Shown here one piece after another: positions 49,782 to 56,903 of a stretch of 64,000 nucleotides of DNA (positions are counted from its first letter, which is position 1; the number at the start of each line of letters is the position of its first letter). The position numbers were made by a program, and so were the translations under genes. Under the pieces are notes generated by a model that worked only from the letters and a program-made list of their open reading frames with translations, was not told the origin of the DNA and searched no databases. The DNA is from DSQQ01 sp964443075 (GTDB taxonomy: Bacteria > Chloroflexota > Anaerolineae > 4572-78 > J111), in the NCBI GenBank assembly GCA_964443075.1, contig CAYUCB010000002.1:11116-75115 (forward strand), given 5' to 3'.

Positions 49782-49999
49782 CAAACAGTAATCAGCAATT
49801 CTTCACGAATTACATTTTTACCTTCAGCTTCGCGTCGAGATAATTCACGGTTCACTTCAATAATTAGCTGTACAGCTTCTTTCAGGTTCTCACGCGCTTC
49901 ATCCAGAGTTTGGCCCTGGGTATTTGCTCCAGGCAATTCTTCCACATAACCGATCCACCAATTGCCATCCTGTTCAAAAACTGCTGTAAATTTTTCCAT
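49781..49999 (-). CDS. hicB: HicB-like antitoxin
   Basis: 72 residues from ATG 49999. KFTAVFEQDGNWWIGYVEEL (residues 3-22), PGANTQGQTLDEARENLKEA and a helical tail: the short HicB form without DNA-binding domain. It ends in the start of hicA. It would neutralise HicA; self-regulation is less certain without a DNA-binding domain. Confidence 0.87.
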   Translation of the reverse strand: MEKFTAVFEQDGNWWIGYVEELPGANTQGQTLDEARENLKEAVQLIIEVNRELSRREAEGKNVIREELLITV

Positions 50000-50009
50000 G
50001 CTGCTCTTT

Positions 50010-50744
50010 TTACTTTCTTTCCGTCTGGTTATGGTTAAACGTCGCCACCACCGGGTTGTGGTCGCTTAACTCTTCCCATCCTTGAGAAAACACTTCACAC
50101 GAGTCGAGGTATTGGTACCAATACGCCGGGACAAAGATGCCATCACAGTGATAGGGAACTGTCTTATCAGTACCCCATCGTAAAGTTTGAGGTAAAGGTT
50201 GGTTAGGATTGGCAGTTTGCCAACAATTGATTAAACCAAACTCTTTTCGCAGACGAGTTAGTAGTGTCTGACTATCTTTGCTATCATTTTTTCCTCGTAA
50301 TCCAACTGTAAGGTTAAAGTCTCCCCCAATAATCAGATCGCCTTCCCTTGAGAATTCAACCATTTTATTAAGGAGATCATTCAAAAATACTATTACTTTA
50401 TGGACTCCCTCTTTGGTTGGAACGTGAACGTTAAAAATTCTAAGTGGCCGACTCGATGATTGAGGCCAATTAAAATCTGTGATTTCAACGGCAGTCACCC
50501 AACTTCCCAGTTCAGGCAAGTTAAGTTGACTAATTTTGCCCTGTTTTATGAACAGGGCATTCCCCCAAGATTCTGTGATTGGAGACCAAAAAAATCTGCC
50601 CTCATTAGCCCGATATAGATCAGGTATATCTACCTCTGGACGACGTGCTTCTTGAGCCAAAACAATGTCGGGGCCAAAATCATTAAAATTTTTTGACCAC
50701 TGCTCTTTTGTTCTATGAGCCAGGTTGTAAGTAACAATTTTCAT
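50010..50744 (-). CDS. endonuclease/exonuclease/phosphatase-fold protein
   Basis: 244 residues from ATG 50744. The EEP fold is shown by MKIVTYNLAHRTKEQ (Asn), DIVLAQEARRP (metal Glu), RIFNVHVPTKEG, DLIIGGDFNLTVG (GDFN) and ELSDHNPVVATF (SDHNP catalytic His). Relatives cleave DNA, RNA, phosphoinositides or CCR4-like poly(A). It is markedly more AT-rich than the radical SAM genes around it, so it was probably acquired with the HicBA pair 10 bases downstream. Confidence 0.87.
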   Translation of the reverse strand: MKIVTYNLAHRTKEQWSKNFNDFGPDIVLAQEARRPEVDIPDLYRANEGRFFWSPITESWGNALFIKQGKISQLNLPELGSWVTAVEITDFNWPQSSSRPLRIFNVHVPTKEGVHKVIVFLNDLLNKMVEFSREGDLIIGGDFNLTVGLRGKNDSKDSQTLLTRLRKEFGLINCWQTANPNQPLPQTLRWGTDKTVPYHCDGIFVPAYWYQYLDSCEVFSQGWEELSDHNPVVATFNHNQTERK

Positions 50745-50760
50745 TCGGAACGCTTCTCAA

Positions 50761-52251
50761 TTAATACACCGGCACGCTCTCAACCGATTTTCGTAATTCG
50801 GCCTTATCTTTCTTGGGGAAGAGGGTATTGAAGGCCACCTTAAAGGTGCGCCGCCAATTGAGCCAGAAATCTTTGCGGCTGAGGGTCATGGCAATGCGGT
50901 GCGGGCGCAGGTAGAAACGGCGGTAGGCTTCTTTCCACTTGCGTTGAACCAGTTCGGCGGTCATATCACCCAATTCGTAACGGGCGCGGCCATCAAAAAA
51001 GACATAATCTTCCCAATCATCCAGCAGCAAGCGGCCCTGACGTTTGGCAATCTCGTAAACTTTGGTGCCGGGATAGGGCGTCATCATCGAGAAGTTGGCG
51101 ATGAGCGGGTCCACCTCGCACGCAAATTCAATGGTTTTATCCATGGACTCTTCATTTTCGCCGGGCAGGCCGATGATGAAAAAGCCGATGGTTTCCAGGC
51201 CCACCGCTTTGGCATTTTTAAACGCCTGGCGGATGGTGTCGTGGTCAATTTTCTTGTCAATTGAGAGCAGCACGTCCGGGTCGCCACTTTCTACGCCAAA
51301 GGCGACCCGCTTCAGCCCGGCTTTTTTCAATTTACCCAATAAAGGCTGGGTGGCCAGGTTGGCCCGAATGCCGTTAACAAAAATCCAGGGGACATGATTA
51401 ACCTTATTTTCAATAAACAGGTCGGCCATGCGCTCCAACCGGTCAACCTGAATGTTGGCCGAGTCATCCAGCACGCCGATTTCTTGGGCGCCGAGGTCGT
51501 TCACCAAATGCTGCCACTCACGCAGGACATTTTCGGGGCTACGGGCGCGCCATTTGATGGGCATAATGCTCTGGGAGCAGAAAGTGCAGCGGTAAGGGCA
51601 GCCGCGCGAAGTCATCACCGAGAAAGATTTGGAGCCGTCAATGGCGTCGGTGGCCGGTTGCAGGTTAGTATAACGCTCCATTTTAAAGAAATGGTAGGCC
51701 GGCCAGGGCAGGGTATCGAGGTCGGCAATTACCGGGTGATCGGGGTTGTGGCGTTCCTGACCGTCAAGGGTGTTATAACTGAGGCCCAACAGCGAATCCA
51801 ATAGGCTGTTATGCGGGTCGAGCAGGTGGTGGGCTGAAAAGTGAGGGTTACTCTTTTTGGCGGTTTCAATCAGGCCGCACAGTTTCACCCAAACCGCTTC
51901 GCCTTCGCCGCGCACCACCATATCCACTTCGGGGCGGGCGGTGCTTTCGGCGGGCAGCACCGAAACATGCGGGCCGCCCAACACCACCGGGATGTCGGCG
52001 ATAGATTTGATGGCTTGGGCGGTGCGCCAGGCCGATTTTACTTGCGGGGTATTAGCCGTAATGCCCACAATATCGGGCTGAAAGCGGCGGACGGCCTCGG
52101 TAATCGGCTCATCTTCAACATCGGCGTCAAAAATCAGCACCTCGTCGCCGCGCTCTTCTGAAACGGCCGCCAAGTAAGCCAAACCCAGGTGAGGGGTTGT
52201 CCGGGTGTCAATGGGCAGGTGGAAGCGGGGGTTAACTAACATAACTCGCAT
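50761..52251 (-). CDS. B12-binding radical SAM protein
   Basis: 496 residues from ATG 52251 with GAGGAGG upstream. Cobalamin-binding-like domain begins RVMLVNPRFHLPIDTRTTPH and contains VVLGGPHVSVLPAES. Radical SAM core with TSRGCPYRCTFCSQSIMP near residue 218 (CPYRCTFC), FGVESGDPDVLLSIDKKID and IIGLPGENEESMDKTI. C-terminal methylase-like tail (YRRFYLRPHRIAMTLSRKDF). Close paralogue of the gene at 48051, with the variable segment of the latter's repeat insert replaced by other sequence. Confidence 0.9.
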   Translation of the reverse strand: MRVMLVNPRFHLPIDTRTTPHLGLAYLAAVSEERGDEVLIFDADVEDEPITEAVRRFQPDIVGITANTPQVKSAWRTAQAIKSIADIPVVLGGPHVSVLPAESTARPEVDMVVRGEGEAVWVKLCGLIETAKKSNPHFSAHHLLDPHNSLLDSLLGLSYNTLDGQERHNPDHPVIADLDTLPWPAYHFFKMERYTNLQPATDAIDGSKSFSVMTSRGCPYRCTFCSQSIMPIKWRARSPENVLREWQHLVNDLGAQEIGVLDDSANIQVDRLERMADLFIENKVNHVPWIFVNGIRANLATQPLLGKLKKAGLKRVAFGVESGDPDVLLSIDKKIDHDTIRQAFKNAKAVGLETIGFFIIGLPGENEESMDKTIEFACEVDPLIANFSMMTPYPGTKVYEIAKRQGRLLLDDWEDYVFFDGRARYELGDMTAELVQRKWKEAYRRFYLRPHRIAMTLSRKDFWLNWRRTFKVAFNTLFPKKDKAELRKSVESVPVY

Positions 52252-52359
52252 AGGTCAATACCTCCTCAAGGCGAGAATTTTTATAAATTCTACTATAATA
52301 ATTAGCCATTTTACACGATGGTGACAGGGGTGGCAAAATGTGAGTGGAGAGATGAGAGG

Positions 52360-52647
52360 TTAGAGATTGGAAAGGGTTGATTTTGCCGCCAGAATGTGAC
52401 CAGATTCGGTTAAGGTAAAAGTGGCTACAGGAAATTTTTGGTTACTGGTGATAAATCCGTGGGCTAACAGCGCCTCGACCACCGGCGGGTCAACCGGCTC
52501 GACAACGCCGTCGAGGGGATGGAGTTGGTACATCTTTGCGCCATCAATAAAACGATGGGATTTTAGGCTGGCTCCGTTTGCCAGGGCATGCAGCAGTTTA
52601 AGCTGGCTGGTTGAAAGCAACGGTTTCCGCCACAACATTTCTATCAT
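52360..52647 (-). CDS. small hypothetical protein, winged-helix-like
   Basis: 95 residues from ATG 52647. The pattern STSQLKLLHALANGASLKS, FIDGAKMYQLHPLDG, VEALLAHGFITSN and TFTLTESGHILA reads like a winged helix with a beta wing and the LTExG ending common in small transcription-regulator-like proteins. No known family is certain. It is in the run of minus-strand genes between DUF2442 and a radical SAM gene. Confidence 0.55.
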   Translation of the reverse strand: MIEMLWRKPLLSTSQLKLLHALANGASLKSHRFIDGAKMYQLHPLDGVVEPVDPPVVEALLAHGFITSNQKFPVATFTLTESGHILAAKSTLSNL

Positions 52648-52678
52648 CTAAAAACTCTACCGGCTTATTACTCTTAAC

Positions 52679-52978
52679 TCAAGCTGCTTCCCAATCTACC
52701 CCGGCCATCAAACCGGCTATGGATAAATCCTCATCCAACTCAGGCCAATACAAACTGATTCCACCACCATCAATCTCATAATGGTCACGCTGTTCGGGTG
52801 TAGCTTCATGTAACAAAGGGAACCAAATAATGGGAACACTAATAATCCGCCCATCGGTTAAATAAACATGCATCATTTCTGCATCAAATTTAACAACTTT
52901 GGCGAGAGCAGTCGTAGGACGATAGGCCCGTCGAAATTTTGATTTTGGTTCAACTTGAGTTTCAACCAAGATGCTCAT
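52679..52978 (-). CDS. DUF2442 protein (putative antitoxin partner)
   Basis: 99 residues from ATG 52978. Typical DUF2442 features: AKVVKFDAEMMHVYLTDGRI, ISVPIIWFPLLHEATPEQRD and IDGGGISLYWPELDEDLSIA. It overlaps the DUF4160 gene by 17 bases; the DUF4160/DUF2442 pair is widespread and is suspected to be a toxin-antitoxin-like module, though this is not settled. Confidence 0.82.
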   Translation of the reverse strand: MSILVETQVEPKSKFRRAYRPTTALAKVVKFDAEMMHVYLTDGRIISVPIIWFPLLHEATPEQRDHYEIDGGGISLYWPELDEDLSIAGLMAGVDWEAA

Positions 52979-53195
52979 TCCAAGCCTCCAAAAATTTAGT
53001 TCGATTCTCTTGGGTAATCCGTTCTATTTCGTTCAACTCGTAAGCTTTAAAGCCATAATTCGAAGCTAAAGTAACGGGGTCAAGCCAAAATTTAGCCTGA
53101 TTTCTATCTGCTTTAATATGAATATGAGGCGGTTCCAGCCCCTCATTGCTAAAAAATACAAAGCGATAGCGCCCTAATCGTAATACGGTTGGCAT
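52962..53195 (-). CDS. DUF4160 protein (putative toxin partner)
   Basis: 77 residues from ATG 53195, since family members begin MPTVLR; a TTG six codons upstream is an alternative. GRYRFVFFSNEGLEPPHIHI (residues 7-26) with the conserved PPHIH motif defines DUF4160. It is translationally coupled with DUF2442. Confidence 0.82.
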   Translation of the reverse strand: MPTVLRLGRYRFVFFSNEGLEPPHIHIKADRNQAKFWLDPVTLASNYGFKAYELNEIERITQENRTKFLEAWNEHLG

Positions 53196-53233
53196 AGAAG
53201 CTTCGCTGTTCAAACCTAAACTATTTTTACCAT

Positions 53234-53440
53234 TCAGCCCAAATTATGCACATACTGCTGTAACTTGCGCTGTGAAATCTTGATAAACTTATCCGGGATA
53301 AGCTGCTGCATCTCCTCTTCGCTCAAGCGGACGCGCAAAATCTCCAGCGCATCTTCCGGCGATTGGCCGTAAGCCAGCTTTTGCTTGCCGCTTTTCATGT
53401 CAAACAGGTACATATAATGGGGGTTGCTGAAACTGCTCAT
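53234..53440 (-). CDS. small protein coupled to the radical SAM gene upstream
   Basis: 68 residues from ATG 53440, overlapping the upstream radical SAM stop by four bases (ATGA). Mostly polar with helix LSEEEMQQLIPDKFIKISQR. No known family. The tight coupling suggests a role with the radical SAM protein, or simple operon packing. Confidence 0.6.
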   Translation of the reverse strand: MSSFSNPHYMYLFDMKSGKQKLAYGQSPEDALEILRVRLSEEEMQQLIPDKFIKISQRKLQQYVHNLG

Positions 53441-54834
53441 GCTTTAACCAACGCTTCTTCATAGACCCCGGAGCGATGGCGGGCCGAGGCGTGCAACCCC
53501 TGGTTCACCTCACGGTCAAACTTACCGGCCAGCAGTTCGCGGTAGAAGGGGTAATCCACCCCTTTAACCTTTTCATCGCCGGGATAACGATGGTAATTAT
53601 CTTTAGACATCAGACTCTTGCCTTCGGCAATTAATTGATACCCCAGGGCCGACCCTGGATAAGGGGCGTAGAAAGAAATGGAGGGATAAACGTAGCGCAT
53701 GGATTTGAGCATACGCATGGTTTTAAAGGCGTCTTCGGACGTTTCGCCAGGGATGCCGAGCATGATGTTGGCCCAAAACATGGGCGGTTGTTTGCCCTGC
53801 TGTTTAAACTCGTCGCCCAGGTGGTTGAGCAGGTCAATGGCAAAATCGTTATCCTCTTCGGTACATTCCTTGTTCAACAGCCGCAAAATCCGGTCGCTGC
53901 CAGATTCAAAGCCGATGGAAATGGTATTCCAGTTGGTTTCGCGCATCAGGGCCTCAAACAATTCGGGCCATTGACGCACCGTATCCGAACGACCGGCGGC
54001 CCAGTAAGGCCACACTTTGTTGGCTTTGCGGGGATATTTTTCAATCCACTCTTCCAGCCAGCTGGGGTTCTGGAAAAACATCGAATCGTGAATGACAATG
54101 GAGCCGACACCGTATTTTTTATCCAAAAAATTAAGTTCGTCAATCACCGCCTCAACCGGTTTGCGGCCCATGTTGGGGATGTAAGAATTTTCGTTACAAA
54201 AAACACACTGCCAGGGACAGACCCGGCTGGTAATGATGGTCGCCACCGGGGCCGGTCCCCAACCACATTCCGGCTCCATCGGCCAGTTGAACTTTTTGGC
54301 AATGCGCCGGTGCGGTTTGGGCCAGAGGGTACGGTCAAGCATGGGCCATTCGGCCATTGATTTGGCCCCTACCCCTACCACCACCCGGGGAAAACTGAGC
54401 GGGTCTTTCACCAGGTCAACAATAATATTTTCGCCCGGCCCCTGACAGATGCGGTCAAATTCGGGCACCTGCTCCATCTCGTCAACGGCTACGGTAGCAT
54501 GCATGCCGCCGGCCAAAACCAGGCCGTTGGGGTTAACCTGTTTGAATAACTGGGCCGATTTTAAGGCCACCGGAAAGGTGTAGCTGCGGACATTCATCAA
54601 CATGATTTCGTAGCCCGCGAGTTGTTTTTGCAGTTCAGGCCAGGTGGTCACGGCGCGGGTCGAGAGCAAATCGGTCATAAGGCCATTCTGATGCAGAATG
54701 GTGCGCAGCAGCCCCAGGCCGTGATCTTGCCACTGTTCGTGGGGGCCGTGCGGGTTGACCAGGTCGCCCAAATCGCCTAAATCTAACCACAAGATTTTGG
54801 ATTTTTCACGTTTCCACGGCCAAAAATTCAACAT
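53437..54834 (-). CDS. B12-binding radical SAM protein (divergent)
   Basis: 465 residues from ATG 54834, with GGAGATAACC upstream. N-terminal cobalamin-binding-like domain with LVLAGGMHATVAVDEMEQVP near residue 105. Radical SAM motif in ITSRVCPWQCVFCNENSYIP near 200 (CPWQCVFC), then IGFESGSDRILRLLNKECTE and IMLGIPGETSEDAFKTMRM. The N-terminus differs from the two paralogues downstream (KILWLDLGDLGDLVNPHGPH). First gene of the twelve-gene block. Confidence 0.88.
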   Translation of the reverse strand: MLNFWPWKREKSKILWLDLGDLGDLVNPHGPHEQWQDHGLGLLRTILHQNGLMTDLLSTRAVTTWPELQKQLAGYEIMLMNVRSYTFPVALKSAQLFKQVNPNGLVLAGGMHATVAVDEMEQVPEFDRICQGPGENIIVDLVKDPLSFPRVVVGVGAKSMAEWPMLDRTLWPKPHRRIAKKFNWPMEPECGWGPAPVATIITSRVCPWQCVFCNENSYIPNMGRKPVEAVIDELNFLDKKYGVGSIVIHDSMFFQNPSWLEEWIEKYPRKANKVWPYWAAGRSDTVRQWPELFEALMRETNWNTISIGFESGSDRILRLLNKECTEEDNDFAIDLLNHLGDEFKQQGKQPPMFWANIMLGIPGETSEDAFKTMRMLKSMRYVYPSISFYAPYPGSALGYQLIAEGKSLMSKDNYHRYPGDEKVKGVDYPFYRELLAGKFDREVNQGLHASARHRSGVYEEALVKA

Positions 54835-54980
54835 ATAGGGTTATCTCCACTTCGACAAGTTTTTATCCGGTTCAGTCTGCCGATTTAAAACTTTACATGT
54901 AAGGATACTATAGTTTACATTGAGCGTTCCGGCAACTGAGAATAAGCCTAATACCGGTAAGACATTTTGCTGAGGCCGGC

Positions 54981-55358
54981 TCACCGCAGCGGCTGACGAC
55001 CGGCAAAACCGGCATCCAAATCGTGCCAGTATAAAATTTCCGGCTCATTATATTGCCAGCAAAGGTAAACTGGCCGGCCCTGAATAACGGCGGGAAAATC
55101 AACCAACCCTTGCTCCAGCCCTTTTAACTCGCAGTCAAAACTTTGCAGTTCTTTTAAAAACTGCTCAAAGTGGCGAAAAATCTCTATCAGTTCACCGGCT
55201 TTGCGGCTGCCCCCGTTGCCCACCGATTTTTCCAGGACAGGCCAAACATCGGGGCGCAGCGCCATCGCTTCGGCGCGAAGGGTTAACAGTCCTTCCATAA
55301 TCACTCTAATACGGGGCAACAGGGCGTTAGCCTCGGCTACGGTAAAGATTTTGGGCAA
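54981..55358 (-). CDS. DUF2203 protein
   Basis: 125 residues from TTG 55358, with GGGGAG 8 bases upstream. MPKIFTVAEANALLPRIRVI (residues 1-20), a helical middle, then FPAVIQGRPVYLCWQYNEPE and ILYWHDLDAGFAGRQPL: all conserved DUF2203 features. Family function is unknown. It stands between the radical SAM block and the ErpA-like gene, past the terminator of the latter. Confidence 0.85.
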   Translation of the reverse strand: MPKIFTVAEANALLPRIRVIMEGLLTLRAEAMALRPDVWPVLEKSVGNGGSRKAGELIEIFRHFEQFLKELQSFDCELKGLEQGLVDFPAVIQGRPVYLCWQYNEPEILYWHDLDAGFAGRQPLR

Positions 55359-55387
55359 AGTAATCACTCCCCAGGTAAGGCTATAAA

Positions 55388-55442
55388 CAAAAATCGCTCC
55401 CACTCAAACAACGCCAAGAGCGCCATTTTTTGTGGGAGCGAT
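55388..55442 (-). terminator. Rho-independent terminator of the ErpA-like gene
   Basis: ATCGCTCCCAC (55393-55403) and GTGGGAGCGAT (55432-55442) form an 11-bp perfect stem. On the minus strand it is followed by TTTTGTTTATAG. Confidence 0.75.
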
Positions 55443-55459
55443 GAGAGTTAGTTAACCGA

Positions 55460-55816
55460 TTAATGCCCGCAAGGCGTACCTTGTTCACCCGCAGCGGTGC
55501 GAAAAGAACTGCCACAGGCGCAAGATTGCACCGCCTGAGGGTTTTCAATGCGGAAGCCGCCGCCCATCAGGCTGTCAATATAATCAATTTCGGCCCCATC
55601 CAGGTATTGGATGCTGCCCATATCCACCACCACCTTCACCCCGTTAACATTAAAAACCTGATCGCCCAGTTCTTCAGCCTGAGCAAAGGTCATCCCGTAA
55701 GAAAGGCCAGAGCAGCCGCCGCCGGATACAAACACCCGCAAAGCATAATCAGCAATGCCTTTTTCAACTTGAATATTTTGCAGCTTTTCAGCCGCCAATT
55801 GAGTCAATGTAATCAT
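55460..55816 (-). CDS. erpA: A-type iron-sulfur carrier (ErpA/HesB-like)
   Basis: 118 residues from ATG 55816, with TAGGAGG 9 bases upstream. The three cluster cysteines are in VSGGGCSGLSYGM (near residue 35) and SCACGSSF (near 100-102), the signature of IscA/ErpA/HesB proteins that deliver Fe-S clusters. The C-terminal GTPCGH adds one more cysteine. Monocistronic, with own promoter and terminator. The many Fe-S radical SAM enzymes nearby are potential clients. Confidence 0.9.
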   Translation of the reverse strand: MITLTQLAAEKLQNIQVEKGIADYALRVFVSGGGCSGLSYGMTFAQAEELGDQVFNVNGVKVVVDMGSIQYLDGAEIDYIDSLMGGGFRIENPQAVQSCACGSSFRTAAGEQGTPCGH

Positions 55817-55857
55817 TTATGGTTGCCTCCTAAATAGGTTTACTAGAGATTAATGCT

Positions 55858-55886
55858 ATTTTACTTAGCTGGTAAGGCTTTGTCAA
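55858..55886 (-). promoter_or_regulatory. sigma70-type promoter of the ErpA-like gene
   Basis: On the minus strand TTGACA (55886-55881), 17-base spacer, TAAAAT (55863-55858), 42 bases ahead of the start codon. Confidence 0.75.
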
Positions 55887-55941
55887 TTTTTATAACAAAT
55901 TTTGTAAAAATTCACCGATGATTTTTAAGGTTAAAAATTCG

Positions 55942-55970
55942 TTGACATAACGTTATAAAAGAAGTATAAT
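55942..55970 (+). promoter_or_regulatory. consensus sigma70-type promoter of the 56000 gene
   Basis: TTGACA (55942-55947), 17-base spacer, TATAAT (55965-55970), both boxes perfect, 30 bases ahead of the start codon. It diverges from the ErpA promoter 56 bases away. Confidence 0.9.
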
Positions 55971-55999
55971 GAAGTCTCTTTCTGCCCAAAGAGACGCCG

Positions 56000-56353
56000 A
56001 TGAGCTATCTGCCCCAGGTTTATGAAAAATACGATCTCTTCTTTACCCCCCGGCTCATGCCCCCCTTGCGTAATTTACGAGGCGAGGAATGGACGCAACT
56101 GATTGACTCCCTGGCCGGCCTGCCCGAAACCCACCCCGATAGGCTGGCCTTTGCCTTGATGATGATTCACCTGGGCGGCTGTCTCAATTGCGCTATGGAC
56201 AGCTATCGCGCCCAACAAGGCTGCGCCGCCTGCGCCGGTCACACCATCATCAGCTTTAAAGGCAGCGATAAGCAGCTTATCAAACGCTATGAAACCGCCT
56301 GCAAAGCCTTTTACGAGCAGATACCAGAGCTTGAGTTAAAATGTGCGGCGTAA
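56000..56353 (+). CDS. cysteine-rich conserved hypothetical protein
   Basis: 117 residues from ATG 56000. No ribosome binding site is strong (AAAGAGACGCCG). Six cysteines, four of them in GGCLNCAMDSYRAQQGCAAC (near residues 65-85) in a CxxC...CxxC arrangement that could bind zinc or a cluster. No known family recognised. A perfect promoter precedes it and the GNAT gene follows at 9 bases, so it leads an operon that ends with the lipoprotein gene. Confidence 0.7.
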   Translation: MSYLPQVYEKYDLFFTPRLMPPLRNLRGEEWTQLIDSLAGLPETHPDRLAFALMMIHLGGCLNCAMDSYRAQQGCAACAGHTIISFKGSDKQLIKRYETACKAFYEQIPELELKCAA

Positions 56354-56362
56354 AAAAGGGCT

Positions 56363-56896
56363 ATGAAGATAACCATTCGCCGCGCTACCGATAATGACGC
56401 CACGCTGCTGGCCGAGTTAGGCGCACAGACTTTTTACGACTCCTTTGCCGCCGATAACACGCCGGAAAACATGGCCGCTTATCTGGCGGTCGCTTTCAGC
56501 CCCGAGAAGCAAATCAGCGAATTAAACGACCCCCAATCCATTTTTCTGATTGCCGAAGCAGCGGGAGACGTGGCCGGTTATGCCAAATTGTATGCCTGGC
56601 CGCCTGGCCCCGGCGTAACTGGCGCAAACCCCCTTGAATTAGCCCGCCTTTATGCCACGCCAGCCTGGCTTGGGCGCGGTATTGGCGCGGCGCTTATGCC
56701 AGCGTGTCTCACCGAAGCCGAAAACAGAGGCCATGATGTTTTATGGCTGGGGGTTTGGCAGTATAATCCCAGAGCGCTGGCCTTTTACCGCCGGTGGGGC
56801 TTTGTTGAGGTAGGCCGGCAAATCTTTCAGCTAGGCGCAGACCCGCAAACTGATTTGGTCTTGCAAAGACAGATCGCCCCAAACAACTCACCCTGA
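56363..56896 (+). CDS. GNAT-family N-acetyltransferase
   Basis: 177 residues from ATG 56363. Standard GNAT domain: ITIRRATDNDATLLAELGAQ (N-terminus), ELARLYATPAWLGRGIGAAL near residue 92 (acetyl-CoA loop with GRGIG) and VLWLGVWQYNPRALAFYRRW then GFVEVG near 130-150. The substrate is unknown; RimI-like or polyamine-type relatives share this pattern. Second gene of the 56000-59451 operon. Confidence 0.88.
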   Translation: MKITIRRATDNDATLLAELGAQTFYDSFAADNTPENMAAYLAVAFSPEKQISELNDPQSIFLIAEAAGDVAGYAKLYAWPPGPGVTGANPLELARLYATPAWLGRGIGAALMPACLTEAENRGHDVLWLGVWQYNPRALAFYRRWGFVEVGRQIFQLGADPQTDLVLQRQIAPNNSP

Positions 56897-56903
56897 GGTT
56901 ACT

